DNA of 57,341 bases, taken from Opitutia bacterium. GTDB taxonomy: Bacteria > Verrucomicrobiota > Verrucomicrobiae > Opitutales > UBA953. Positions within the stretch are counted from its first letter, which is position 1. Each line of letters starts with the position of its first letter. Positions 31,773-40,821 of this stretch are shown here, one piece after another. Under the pieces are notes generated by a model. That model was given only the letters and a program-made list of their open reading frames with translations. It searched no databases and was not told the DNA's origin. The translations under genes and the position numbers were made by a program. The DNA lies in NCBI GenBank assembly GCA_004558035.1, contig SFEJ01000013.1, positions 1-57,341 on the forward strand, given 5' to 3'.

Positions 31773-32983
31773 TTTGCGTCGCTCCAGTCTGCGCACTGCA
31801 TGTAAAATTCGGCGAGTTCGTCCCGCGTCATCAGCTTCGGGACGGGGTAAAGCGGGTTGGCTTCCTTCGCGGCGAGCCGCGCCATCGCGGGAACGTCTTC
31901 CCGGCGGATTCCCGCGAGCTTGTCGGGGATGCCGATTCTTTTGTTCAGCGCCTTGACGGCGGCGATGAATTTTTCGGCGCCGATCTTAAAAGAATCGTTC
32001 CCGCCGCAGACGCCCGCGGCGACGCCGAGCGCATGCAGCTTTTCGTGGACGGATTCGCCGTAGGCCTCCAGGACGTAAGGCAGGACGACGGCGTTCGCGA
32101 GTCCGTGGGGCGTTCCGTAGCGTCCGCCCAAAGAATGCGCGATCGCGTGAACGTAGCCGACGTAGGATTTGGAAAAAGCGACGCCCGCCTTGTACGCGGC
32201 GTGAAGCATGTTTTCCCGCGCGTCGTGGTTCCTGCCGTTCCCGCAGGCGAGCTCGATGTTTTCGAAGACCAGCTTCGTCGCCTCCAGCGCGAGGCGGCGC
32301 GTTTCTTCGGTCGTCGAGCGCCCGATATAGGCTTCGACCGCGTGCGTGAGCGCGTCCATGCCGGTGGTCGCCGTCAGATGCGGCGGCAGAGAATACGTCA
32401 GCGAAGCGTCCAGCACCGCGTAACGCGGGATGAGCGGGAAGCTCATCAGCGCATATTTGTGCCGGGTCGCGCTGTCGGTGATGATCGCGGCGAGCGTCGT
32501 TTCGCTGCCCGTTCCCGCCGTCGTGGGCACGGCGATCAGCGGAGGCAGGCGGCGTAAGATCCGCAGGACGCCCTTCATCTGCCCGACCGTCTTTTTCGGG
32601 TACGTGACGCGCGCGCCGACGGCTTTCGCGCAGTCCATCGACGAGCCGCCGCCGACGGCGATCAGGCAGTCGCAGGCGTTCCCGCGATACGCCTCGACCG
32701 CGGCCTCCACGTTTTCAATCGTCGGATTCGGCCGCGTGTCGGAATAAACGGCAACCCCGACGCCGCTTTCGCGCAGCGCCTTTTCGAGCGGCGCGAGCAG
32801 TTCGTTGGACACGATGCCCTTGTCGGTGACGACGAGCGCCGACTTCACCTTTTCTTTTTTGAACACTTGCTTGAGCGCGGAACAGGAACCGACGATTTCC
32901 GGCTCTCTGTACGGCAGCACGGGCAACGCCGAACGGAACGCCGCCTGAAACGCGCGACAGAAAATTCTTGAAGCGATGTTCAT
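31769..32983 (-). CDS. Iron-containing (group III) alcohol dehydrogenase
   Basis: 404 aa from ATG 32983, chosen because AAGGA lies 10 bases upstream. Family motifs: VAVGGGSSMDCAKAVG (NAD phosphate loop), VPTTAGTGSETT, the metal-site sequence TTGMDALTHAVEAYIG with His, and HAIAHSLGGRYGTPHG, where the two His complete the iron site. It interconverts an alcohol and an aldehyde with NAD(H). The stop overlaps the ALDH start by 4 bp, so the two are made in balance; together they look like a split form of a fermentative alcohol/aldehyde pathway. It follows the 2,108-aa protease gene by 55 bp on the same strand. Confidence 0.92.
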   Translation of the reverse strand: MNIASRIFCRAFQAAFRSALPVLPYREPEIVGSCSALKQVFKKEKVKSALVVTDKGIVSNELLAPLEKALRESGVGVAVYSDTRPNPTIENVEAAVEAYRGNACDCLIAVGGGSSMDCAKAVGARVTYPKKTVGQMKGVLRILRRLPPLIAVPTTAGTGSETTLAAIITDSATRHKYALMSFPLIPRYAVLDASLTYSLPPHLTATTGMDALTHAVEAYIGRSTTEETRRLALEATKLVFENIELACGNGRNHDARENMLHAAYKAGVAFSKSYVGYVHAIAHSLGGRYGTPHGLANAVVLPYVLEAYGESVHEKLHALGVAAGVCGGNDSFKIGAEKFIAAVKALNKRIGIPDKLAGIRREDVPAMARLAAKEANPLYPVPKLMTRDELAEFYMQCADWSDAK

Positions 32984-33038
32984 GGCACAATGTTCCTTCG
33001 CCGACCGAAAATAGGCAAACAATTTCCCGAGCACGCCC

Positions 33039-36000
33039 TCAGCGCGTTCCGCGGCGGCGCCGGCGGCGGGCGGCGCAGAAGGCGAGCGCGAGCGTTCCCG
33101 CGAAGAGCGAAAACGCTCCGGGCTCGGGAACCGTCAGCGTGAGCATCAGCGCGTTCGAGGACGAGTCGTAGCGGAGCTGCGAAGTCCACGCCGCGAAGTC
33201 GCCGACGTTCTTCAGTTCGTATTGAATCAGCGAAACCGCGCCGTCCGCGAGCTCCGCGCCGTTGTAGGAAAGCGCGCTTTCGGAAACGAGCGTCAGCGCG
33301 CGCGTTTCGCCGGCGTCGCTCGCCGCGAGCGTCGCGGGAACGGCGGCGAGCCCGCTCAGATCGACGACCAACTTCGCGCCTTCGGCGAACTCGATGCCGC
33401 CGGAAACGCCGGTGACGGTCGTTCCCGCGACGAGCCCGAGTTCGGCGCCTTGCGCGACGGTGACTTTGCCCGTGCCGAGCGCGTTCGCGTGCGCCGCGAC
33501 GAGCGTTCCCGCGGAGATCGTCGTGGCTCCCGTGCGTCCGGAATTGTCTCCGCACAGGGCGAGCGTTCCCGCGCCGAGCTTCTCCAGCGAGCCGTCGCCG
33601 GAGAGCGCGCCGTCGAGCCGTATCGTCGCGCCCGTCGTCGCGCGCGTTTCGCCGCCGACCGCCGTCGTGTCGAACACGACCGTGCCGGAGACCGCGATGT
33701 CGAGCGCGGAAGTCCAGTCCGCCGCCGCGCCGACCGTCGCATTCGCGAACGCGACCGTCTTCGCGCCCGTTCCGAGCCCGCGGATGCCGCCGGCGCCGAC
33801 GTTCAGCCGCCCGCCGCTCAACGAAAGCGTCGCCGTGCCGCCGGCTCCGAGCGCGATTTCGCCGAAACCGGCCGTGCCGCCTTCGATCTTCAGCTTGCCT
33901 TTGTTGATGTTCGCTGTCCCGACCGCGACGTCTCCGGAGACGATTTTCACGGAACCGTCGTATGTATTTCCGGACGAGAGCGTCAGCGTGCCGATCGTCG
34001 CGTTCCCGCGGATTTCCGTGCGGCAATTGGCGTATCCGGAGTAATTCGTGTTTTGCGTGAGTCCGCCGAGACTGATCGTTTTGCCTTCTCCAGGCGCGAG
34101 AATGAGGACTCCGCCGTCGAGGTGCGAGAGCGTCCCCGTTCCCGTGACGCTTCCCGTGAACGTCGCTCCGTCGTGCGCGGCGTAGAGCACGAGCGAGCCG
34201 CCGTTCGCTCCGATGACGAAATCCTGCGAGAACGAGTCCGTGCCGTTGAGGCCGTTGTTGTTGCCGTTCCTCAGGAAAAGTCCGCCGCCGTCGAGCTCGA
34301 TCGTCTTCGCGTTGCCGAACGACGTCAGCGAGTTTTTGTTTTCCGCGTAGATCATGCCGCTCGTGACGGCGAGCGTTCCCGTGAACCCGTCTCCGAGCTT
34401 CAGATTGCTGTAGCTGGAGGCGTTCGCGTTCGTTCCCGCGGCGGAAAATTCGATGCGCCCCGCGCCGGAAACCTTCGTCGAAAGATCCGTCGTGGCGGAA
34501 GCGCCCGTGTCGTTCGCGCCCGCGAGCGCGAGCGTTCCCGCGGATTCGACGGTCGTCGCGCCCGCGCCGAGCGCCGCGACGGAGGCGACGGAAAGCTTGC
34601 CGCCGGAAATCTTCACGCCGCCCGCGAAGGAGTTCGCGCCGGAAAGCGTCATCGAGCCTTCGCCCTTCTTTTCGAGCGTCCCGTTGCCGATGATTTCGCC
34701 CGAAATCGCGAGCTCCGCGCCCGTCTCCGCGTCGAAGACGACGTTCGTGTTCGATTCGCGCAGTCGCAGCGTCGCCGAAACCTCGGTGCGCGTTCCCGCC
34801 GCGGCGACGACGTCCGCCGTGTCGCTGAAGAAATCCAGCGCGCCGAGTCTCCCGTCCGCGTTGGTCTGTCCCGCGCCGGAAACCGTTCCTCCGGCGAAGA
34901 TGATTTTGTTGCCCGAGCCGACGGACCAGCGGTTCGTGCCGAAGTCGAACGCGGCGCCCGCGAAGGTGAGCGTGTTCGTCGCGGCGTAGTCGAGCGCGTC
35001 GATGCTGCCCGCGGCGAACGTTCCCGAGAGCGTCAGGTCTCCGGAAATTTTCGTCTCGCCCGCGAGCGTGAGCGCACCCGAGGAAAGGGCGAGTTCGGCG
35101 CTGCCGCCTTCGGCGATTTTCAGCTGGAAGGTGTGTTTCGCTTCGGCGACGAAGGCCGAAAATTCGAGGCGCGCGTTTTCGCCGACCTCGAAGGTCGTCG
35201 TCTCGTCCCTTTCCGTCGTGCGCAGGCGAATCGGCGCGAGGAGACGGGAGACCGTGGGATTTTCCGCGGTCGCTCCGATCTGCGCGACGACGCTGAGCGT
35301 GTTGCCCGCCATGAAATCCAGCGTGCCGTAGTTGACGCTGCTCTCAACGCCGCCCGTTCCCGTGACCGTTCCTCCGGCGAGCGTGATTTTGTTGCCTGCG
35401 CCGACGGACCAGCGCGTTTCGCCGAGCGCGAGTTCGCCGCCCGCGAGCGTGAGCGCGTTGGAGGTCTCGTAGTCGAGCGAGTCCGTCGTGCCGACGGTCA
35501 CTTTTCCCGCGTTCAGCGTCAGATTCGCGCCGAAGGTCTTTTCGCCGGAAATCGTCATCGTGCCGCCGTCCATGACGAGATTCAAGGCGTTGCCCAGCTT
35601 TTCGGAATACGCGAGTTCGCCCGTGCCGGAGACCGCGAGCACGCCGCCCGCCGCCGCCGCGTTCGTGAACGCGAGCTTTCCCGCGGACGCTTCGAGGCGG
35701 CCGCCTTCGACGACCGAGCCCGTGAACGTGAGCGTTCCCGCGTCCGTCTTCACGGCGTGCGCCGCGACGACGCCCCCGAGCGTTCCCGAAGAGCTCGCGA
35801 ATTTCAGCGTTCCCGTTCCGCCTTCGGAAGAGTCCGCGAGCGTGCCGCCGTCGCCGAGAGCGAAATCGCGGAACGTCTGCTTCGTTCCCGCGAGATCGAC
35901 GACGCCGCCGTCCTTCGCGAGGACGGAGGCGGCCTGCGCGAGCGCGTCGTCCACGGAAAACGTCAAAGTCGCGTCGCCCGCGGCGGCGCTCGTTTTCGTC

Positions 36001-39000
36001 GCGTCACGGCCGATGACGGAGACGGCGCCCGTGATGTCCGCTCCGGCGGCGAGCCTGAGCGCGCCGCCGGAGCGGCCTTGCCCGTCCACGACGAGCGCGT
36101 TCTCGCCGTTCGCGGCGAGCGCTTTCGCGAGCGTGAGCGTTCCCGAGGAGCCGCCGAAGCGGTAGGCGGCGTCCGCGGCGACGGTCAGCGTTCCCGTGAA
36201 GACCGTGTCCGTCGCGGCGCCGAGCGCGAGATTCGCGTGCGAGGAGAAATCGAAATCCGAGTCCGTCGCCTTGTCCGCGAGCAGCGCTCCCGCGGAGTCG
36301 GCGGAAATCGCGGAAAGCGCTTCGGCGGGAGCGCCGAAGCTCATGCTGTAGTCGAGCAGGACGTTCGAGCCGCCGAGCGCGCCGGCGTTTTCCGCGAAGA
36401 GCGAAACGCCGCCGCTGAGCTGAATCTCGCCCGAGAAGTCGTTCGCCGCGTTCGTGAGCACGACCGTGCCTTTTCCGTATTCGTTGCCGAGCGCGAGCGT
36501 TCCCGTTCCCGTGAGCTTGAAGTTGACGCGGAGCTCGCCGTCTCCGCCGCCGAGCCGCCAATAGCCGCCCGTCGCTTCAAGCGTTTCGGTCGTGTTTTCC
36601 GCGCCGTAGTTGACGGTCGTTCCCGCCGCCGCTCCGACGTAGAGATCCGCGTGCGCGGAAACGTCGAGCTTTTCCGTGCGGTCGGCGCCGAGCGCGAGCA
36701 CGCCCGTGGACGCGCCGTCGATCTTCGAAAGGAGTTCCGAGGAGGAAAGCGAGGAATCGTCCGTCACGCGGAGCACGCCCCGCGCGCCGACCTTCCATTT
36801 GTTCGACGACGTGTTTCCGAGCGCGGCGGCGTTCGCGACGAGCGTTCCCGTTTCGAGCGTCTTCGCTCCGGAAAACGTGTTCGCGCCGCCGAGCGTGAGC
36901 ACCGAGGTCTCGGAGTTGAGCGCGACGCGCACCTGTCCCGCTCCCGTGATGTTTCCGTCGTAGCGCATGTCCGCCGTCGCGTCCGCGGATTCGTGGCGGA
37001 TGAGGAGTTTCGCGTCCGCGCCTTCGAGCGCGACGTTTCCCTTCAGCCCGAAAAACGCGGAATAATTTTCCGTGTCTTCGAGCGCGTAGCCGCCTTCGAC
37101 GTATTCGAAGCGCTTGTGCACGCCGCAGTTCATCGTGAAGGATCCGCCGTTCCGAACCGTGACGTCGCCCGTGAGCCGCGCGTGCGAGCCGAGCTCGAAG
37201 GCTGCGCCGGACGCGACGGCGACGTCCGCCGTCGCGTCCGTGTAGTGCCAGTCGTCGGCGCTGAAATAGCGGTCGGTGTTCGTTCCCGTGGCGGAGCCGA
37301 GCGCGTGGACGGTGTTCGTTCCCGCGAGCTTCAGCGTGCCGTTTTGTACGACGACGCCGCTTTCCGCGTTGTTCTTGAGATTCGTGAAGACGCCGTTGAG
37401 CGTCCAGACCGCGTCGGCGGAATCCGGCGCGTAAATGAGCTTCAGCGCTCCCGCCGCCGTGTCGACGAAGGAGCCGACGAAGCTCTCGCCTCCGTTTTTC
37501 ACGGTGAGCGTCGTCGTTCCCGCGGCGGAGTTCGTGAGGATCGCGCCTTCCGTGAGCGCGTGGATCGTGAAGCCCTCGGCGGAAACCGCGGCGGCGTTGT
37601 CCCAGGTCATGGAATTGCCGTTGAAGTCGAGCGTCGCTCCGCCGTTGCCGAGGGTGACGTCGCGCGCGACCTGGTTGACGTCGTCGATGACGACGGTCGC
37701 TCCCGTGCTCGCGAGCACGTTGTAGGCGGCGTAGCCGTTTTCGCGGGAAAGAACGAGCTTGCCCGCGCCGCCGACGTTGAGCAGGGCGTCGTTGTTCCCG
37801 CTGCCGACGATCGTCAGGTCGCCCGCGCCGGTCTTGCGCCATTCGCGCATGTAGTCCGAGGGGCTCGTCAGGTCGAGTTCGACGCTCACGCCCGCGTCCA
37901 CGACAAAGCCGGCCGTGTCGAGCAGGTTGCTTTCTCCGGTTTCGGAGGAGACGCGGAAGCTCGCGTTCGCGACGCCGTTCGCCTTGGAGAACTGCACGTA
38001 GCCGACGCCCGTGTCCACCGTGTCCGTGAGCACGATCTGATATTTTTCCGTTCCTGCGGCGGCGAAGACGAGGTTTTCCGTCATGAAGAGGTCGGAGGTG
38101 CGGAGGCCTTCGGCGGTCGTCGCGGTCAGCTCGCCTCGGGAGGCGAGATCGACGACGTTGAGATACTCGTCGCCGTAGTTAAACCAGTTGTCCTTGTCCT
38201 TTTCGGCGGAAAGATCCTTCCACGTGTGCGTTCCCGAGCGGACGCCCTTGAACTCGACGCTCGCGTCGCCGAAGGTCACCGTTCCCGTCGCGAGATTGTC
38301 CGTCGTGGAAAGCGTGGAGCTCGTTTCCCGGTCCGCGATCGCGTCGACCGTTCCCGTGACGGCGTTGACGTAGATCGTCTCCGAGGCGTCGGTGGAAAGC
38401 GCGATTTTTTTGTCGAAGGACGCCATCGTCTCGAGCGTGTACCGCGTGTTCCCGCGCAGGTGGGAGAACGCGTCCGTGCCGGATTGTCCCGCGGCGAGAT
38501 ATTCGAACTGTCCCGTCGCGTCGTTCCAGATCCACGCCGGGCTGCCGGAGTCGCCGGAGGCGAGCGAGTAGGGGAGCGGGCTCGCGTCGTTCACGCCTTC
38601 GGGCGTCCAGTTCGCGTAGTGGAAGACGTTGAAGTTCCCGTTGGCGTCGAGATTCCCGTAGACTCCCGTGTTGACGCTGCCGGCGGCGTAGGCGTAGGCG
38701 CCCGCGATTCCCGTCGTCGCTCCCGAGTGATCGGAGACCTTCATCGTTCCCGCGCCCGCGCGGTAGTACTGAATATCCGTTCCCGGCGCGAGGGTTCCCG
38801 AAAAGACCTGCGAGCCGACGACGTCGGTGAAGATCTTGCTCTGGCGCGCGATCTTGTAGTCGTAGACGCCTCCGCCCGGCGTTTCGGGGGAGAGCGCGAA
38901 GGTCGAGTTCGTCGAGACGACGGAATTGGACCAGTCGTAGCCGTTGCGGTATTCGATGCTGCTGTAGCGGACGGCGTTGTCCGCGCCGACGGCGGCGCCG

Positions 39001-39365
39001 GAATACGTCTGGTCGATGACTCCGTTGTGCGCGACGGTGGCGATGAAGTTGTAGCCGATCGCGTTGTTCGCTCCCTGGTCGGAGAGGCCGCCGAAGTCGA
39101 TCATGCCGTGCGGGAGCACGTAGCTCGCCTGACCGCCGGTGTAGGCGATGACGACTCCGCCTTCCTGCGCCCGGATGTGCGCGAGCAGCGCGTTCGTCGC
39201 GCCCGCCTGGAAGCGGCCCGTGTTCTGCGCGAAATCCGTGTAGGTGAGCAGCGACGCGTCGGCGTGCATGACTTCCGCTTCGGCGGGAACGAAATTCGCG
39301 GCGGCGAACAGCGCGGCGAGCGGGAGGGGGGAGAGAGGAAGTTTTCGTAAAGCGTATGAATTCAT
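33039..39365 (-). CDS. S6-like serine protease with beta-strand autotransporter repeats and PEP-CTERM tail
   Basis: 2,108 aa. Signal peptide 1-30 (ending AEA). The next 250 residues carry a complete S6 (IgA1 protease/SPATE) pattern: YTDFAQNTGRFQAGATN, YNFIATVAHNG with His113, VYDYKIARQSKIFTDVV with Asp169, and GDSGSPAWIWN with Ser273. The spacings H-D 56 and D-S 104 resemble IgA1 proteases. After about residue 300 there are many autotransporter-associated beta-strand repeats (LTLGGANTFSGAKTLETGTL; LSGANSFAGGVKISGGKLSV; LCGDNSGRTGATTISAGTLV). The end (about 2080-2108) is VPEPGAFSLFAGTLALAF plus arginines, a PEP-CTERM signal, not a beta-barrel. Thus it should be released or anchored by exosortase. 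Only the catalytic head and tail are certain; the substrate is unknown. Expressed monocistronically or with the ADH pair. Confidence 0.85.
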   Translation of the reverse strand: MNSYALRKLPLSPLPLAALFAAANFVPAEAEVMHADASLLTYTDFAQNTGRFQAGATNALLAHIRAQEGGVVIAYTGGQASYVLPHGMIDFGGLSDQGANNAIGYNFIATVAHNGVIDQTYSGAAVGADNAVRYSSIEYRNGYDWSNSVVSTNSTFALSPETPGGGVYDYKIARQSKIFTDVVGSQVFSGTLAPGTDIQYYRAGAGTMKVSDHSGATTGIAGAYAYAAGSVNTGVYGNLDANGNFNVFHYANWTPEGVNDASPLPYSLASGDSGSPAWIWNDATGQFEYLAAGQSGTDAFSHLRGNTRYTLETMASFDKKIALSTDASETIYVNAVTGTVDAIADRETSSTLSTTDNLATGTVTFGDASVEFKGVRSGTHTWKDLSAEKDKDNWFNYGDEYLNVVDLASRGELTATTAEGLRTSDLFMTENLVFAAAGTEKYQIVLTDTVDTGVGYVQFSKANGVANASFRVSSETGESNLLDTAGFVVDAGVSVELDLTSPSDYMREWRKTGAGDLTIVGSGNNDALLNVGGAGKLVLSRENGYAAYNVLASTGATVVIDDVNQVARDVTLGNGGATLDFNGNSMTWDNAAAVSAEGFTIHALTEGAILTNSAAGTTTLTVKNGGESFVGSFVDTAAGALKLIYAPDSADAVWTLNGVFTNLKNNAESGVVVQNGTLKLAGTNTVHALGSATGTNTDRYFSADDWHYTDATADVAVASGAAFELGSHARLTGDVTVRNGGSFTMNCGVHKRFEYVEGGYALEDTENYSAFFGLKGNVALEGADAKLLIRHESADATADMRYDGNITGAGQVRVALNSETSVLTLGGANTFSGAKTLETGTLVANAAALGNTSSNKWKVGARGVLRVTDDSSLSSSELLSKIDGASTGVLALGADRTEKLDVSAHADLYVGAAAGTTVNYGAENTTETLEATGGYWRLGGGDGELRVNFKLTGTGTLALGNEYGKGTVVLTNAANDFSGEIQLSGGVSLFAENAGALGGSNVLLDYSMSFGAPAEALSAISADSAGALLADKATDSDFDFSSHANLALGAATDTVFTGTLTVAADAAYRFGGSSGTLTLAKALAANGENALVVDGQGRSGGALRLAAGADITGAVSVIGRDATKTSAAAGDATLTFSVDDALAQAASVLAKDGGVVDLAGTKQTFRDFALGDGGTLADSSEGGTGTLKFASSSGTLGGVVAAHAVKTDAGTLTFTGSVVEGGRLEASAGKLAFTNAAAAGGVLAVSGTGELAYSEKLGNALNLVMDGGTMTISGEKTFGANLTLNAGKVTVGTTDSLDYETSNALTLAGGELALGETRWSVGAGNKITLAGGTVTGTGGVESSVNYGTLDFMAGNTLSVVAQIGATAENPTVSRLLAPIRLRTTERDETTTFEVGENARLEFSAFVAEAKHTFQLKIAEGGSAELALSSGALTLAGETKISGDLTLSGTFAAGSIDALDYAATNTLTFAGAAFDFGTNRWSVGSGNKIIFAGGTVSGAGQTNADGRLGALDFFSDTADVVAAAGTRTEVSATLRLRESNTNVVFDAETGAELAISGEIIGNGTLEKKGEGSMTLSGANSFAGGVKISGGKLSVASVAALGAGATTVESAGTLALAGANDTGASATTDLSTKVSGAGRIEFSAAGTNANASSYSNLKLGDGFTGTLAVTSGMIYAENKNSLTSFGNAKTIELDGGGLFLRNGNNNGLNGTDSFSQDFVIGANGGSLVLYAAHDGATFTGSVTGTGTLSHLDGGVLILAPGEGKTISLGGLTQNTNYSGYANCRTEIRGNATIGTLTLSSGNTYDGSVKIVSGDVAVGTANINKGKLKIEGGTAGFGEIALGAGGTATLSLSGGRLNVGAGGIRGLGTGAKTVAFANATVGAAADWTSALDIAVSGTVVFDTTAVGGETRATTGATIRLDGALSGDGSLEKLGAGTLALCGDNSGRTGATTISAGTLVAAHANALGTGKVTVAQGAELGLVAGTTVTGVSGGIEFAEGAKLVVDLSGLAAVPATLAASDAGETRALTLVSESALSYNGAELADGAVSLIQYELKNVGDFAAWTSQLRYDSSSNALMLTLTVPEPGAFSLFAGTLALAFCAARRRRRRGTR

Positions 39366-39452
39366 AAAATGCGAGTCAGCGTATTGATTCTTTTGTCGAA
39401 TGGCAAGCTCCGTTCCCGCGCGGAGCGCGCCGATTTTTCGCCGAGAGCGCGA

Positions 39453-39488
39453 AAAAGCCCGCGGTTTCTTTTGAAACCGCGGGCTTTT
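39453..39488 (-). terminator. Terminator of tRNA-Glu
   Basis: AAAAGCCCGCGGTTTC (39453-39468) pairs with GAAACCGCGGGCTTTT (39473-39488). Read on the minus strand it sits just after tRNA-Glu and ends in a U-run. Confidence 0.88.
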
Positions 39489-39493
39489 GAAAG

Positions 39494-39571
39494 TGGCGCC
39501 CCTTCAGGGATTCGAACCCTGGTCGCCTCAGTGAAAGCGAGGTGTCCTAGACCGGGCTAGACGAAAGGGGC
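39494..39571 (-). tRNA. tRNA-Glu (anticodon TTC)
   Basis: 78 nt on the minus strand with an encoded CCA. Acceptor GCCCCTT/AAGGGGC, anticodon stem CCTCG/TGAGG with loop CTTTCAC, T arm CAGGG TTCGAAT CCCTG. The closest protein gene on its strand downstream is the S6-like protease, separated by a terminator. Confidence 0.96.
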
Positions 39572-39673
39572 GTTTCCAGTCGAAACGCGTTGTTTTAACT
39601 GTGAAAATAAGCATCGCATAATTTCGCGGGAGCGTCAAATAAAATTTTAAAAATTTTTTTTGAGAAAAATCTG

Positions 39674-39702
39674 TTGACAGCGGCGGGAGAAAAGCGTCTA
39701 AT
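39674..39702 (+). promoter_or_regulatory. Strong sigma-70 promoter of tRNA-Asn
   Basis: TTGACA (39674-39679), 17-bp spacer, TCTAAT (39697-39702), placed 18 bp before the mature tRNA-Asn start. Confidence 0.8.
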
Positions 39703-39720
39703 ACGCCTCACATTTTTGAT

Positions 39721-39795
39721 TGCCCAGTAGCTCAGCGGAAGAGCAGTTGACTGTTAATCAATTGGTCGTAGGTTCGATCCCTACCTGGGCAGCCA
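39721..39795 (+). tRNA. tRNA-Asn (anticodon GTT)
   Basis: 75 nt with encoded CCA. Acceptor TGCCCAG/CTGGGCA, D arm GCTC/GAGC, anticodon loop CTGTTAA, T arm with TTCGATC. A terminator (39802-39827) follows. Confidence 0.96.
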
Positions 39796-39801
39796 CTTCG
39801 A

Positions 39802-39827
39802 AACCCGCGAAGATTCGCGGGTTTTTT
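39802..39827 (+). terminator. Terminator of tRNA-Asn
   Basis: AACCCGCGA (39802-39810), loop of four, TCGCGGGTT (39815-39823), then a T tract. It separates the tRNA from ddl. Confidence 0.85.
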
Positions 39828-39867
39828 CGTGCAATCCCGCCTCGTCGGGCGTAGCGTTGAGGCACTC

Positions 39868-40806
39868 ATGAACAAACAGGATTTCAGAATCGTCGTTCTC
39901 TGCGGCGCGCGGTCGCCGGAACGCGAGGTTTCCATTCAGTCCGGGCGCGCCTGCGCCGAGGCGCTGCGCGCCGCGTTCCCGCGGACGGAACTGCGGACGC
40001 TCGACGAAAACCGTCTGCCGGAAGATCTCGACCCGGCGACGGACGTCGTCTTTCCCGTGATTCACGGCGACTACGGCGAGGACGGCGGCGTGCAGCGCGA
40101 TCTCGAGGCGCGCGGTTTCGCGTACGCGGGCTGCGGGATCGAGGCGAGCGAGACGTGCATCGACAAGGCGGCGACGAAGGCCGTCATGCGCGCGCACGGC
40201 GTTCCCGCGCCGGACGGCATCGTCTTTTCGGCGGACGCGCGGCCGGACGCGGCGGAGGTCGTCGCGCGGCTCGGCGCGGAGACGGTCGTGAAGCCCGCGG
40301 ACAAGGGCAGCAGCGTCGGGCTGTTTCTGCCGACGGGCGAGCGCGAGCTGCGTGCGGCGCTGGAAGGCGACCTGAGCGCGGCGAAGAAGTGGATCGTCGA
40401 GGCGCGTCTGCACGGCAGAGAGCTGACGGTCGGGCTGCTGGAGGGCAGGGCGATGGGCGTCGTCGAAATCCGCCCGAAGACGGGCGTCTACGACTTTACG
40501 AACAAGTACACGCGCGGGAACACGGAATACCTTTTCCCCGCGCCGATCGACGAAGCCGTCGCGGCGCGCATACGCGCTTCGGCGGAGACGCTGTTCGCGG
40601 CGTGCGGCTGCCGCGATTTCGCGCGCGCGGACGTGATTCTTTCTCCGGACGGAACGTTCCGCTTCCTCGAAGTGAACACGATGCCGGGGCTGACGGCGAC
40701 GAGCCTGCTGCCGAAGAGCGCGTCGTGCGTCGGCATGGATTTCCCGAGCCTCGCCGCCGCGATGGTGCGCCCCGCGATCGCGCGTTTCCGTTCCCGCGCG
40801 GGCTGA
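39868..40806 (+). CDS. ddl: D-alanine--D-alanine ligase (Ddl)
   Basis: 312 aa from ATG 39868; an upstream in-frame ATG adds 13 residues that overlap the tRNA-Asn terminator area. ATP-grasp enzyme that joins two D-Ala for peptidoglycan. Seen: LCGARSPEREVSIQSGRAC (substrate loop with the catalytic Glu/Ser), FPVIHGDYGEDGGVQRDLEARGFAYAGCG, DKAATKAVMRAHGVPAP (ATP lid), VVKPADKGSSVGL, the active-site YTRGNTEYLFPA and the metal-binding LEVNTMPGLT. Length is typical. It ends 15 bp from the convergent M60-like gene. Confidence 0.93.
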   Translation: MNKQDFRIVVLCGARSPEREVSIQSGRACAEALRAAFPRTELRTLDENRLPEDLDPATDVVFPVIHGDYGEDGGVQRDLEARGFAYAGCGIEASETCIDKAATKAVMRAHGVPAPDGIVFSADARPDAAEVVARLGAETVVKPADKGSSVGLFLPTGERELRAALEGDLSAAKKWIVEARLHGRELTVGLLEGRAMGVVEIRPKTGVYDFTNKYTRGNTEYLFPAPIDEAVAARIRASAETLFAACGCRDFARADVILSPDGTFRFLEVNTMPGLTATSLLPKSASCVGMDFPSLAAAMVRPAIARFRSRAG

Positions 40807-40821
40807 AGACCGCGTGCGTAA

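Noticed and set aside
33500..38000. Regular repeats in the protease gene considered as a CRISPR-like or tandem DNA array.
   Set aside because: They are protein-level beta-strand repeats with varied DNA and no constant spacer length.
33222..39350. A very long frame of about 2,040 codons on the plus strand opposite the S6-like protease.
   Set aside because: Its translation is Arg/Gly/Val-rich with no domain or repeat pattern, as expected for a shadow of a high-GC gene. The minus-strand reading has a signal peptide, catalytic motifs and a PEP-CTERM tail.
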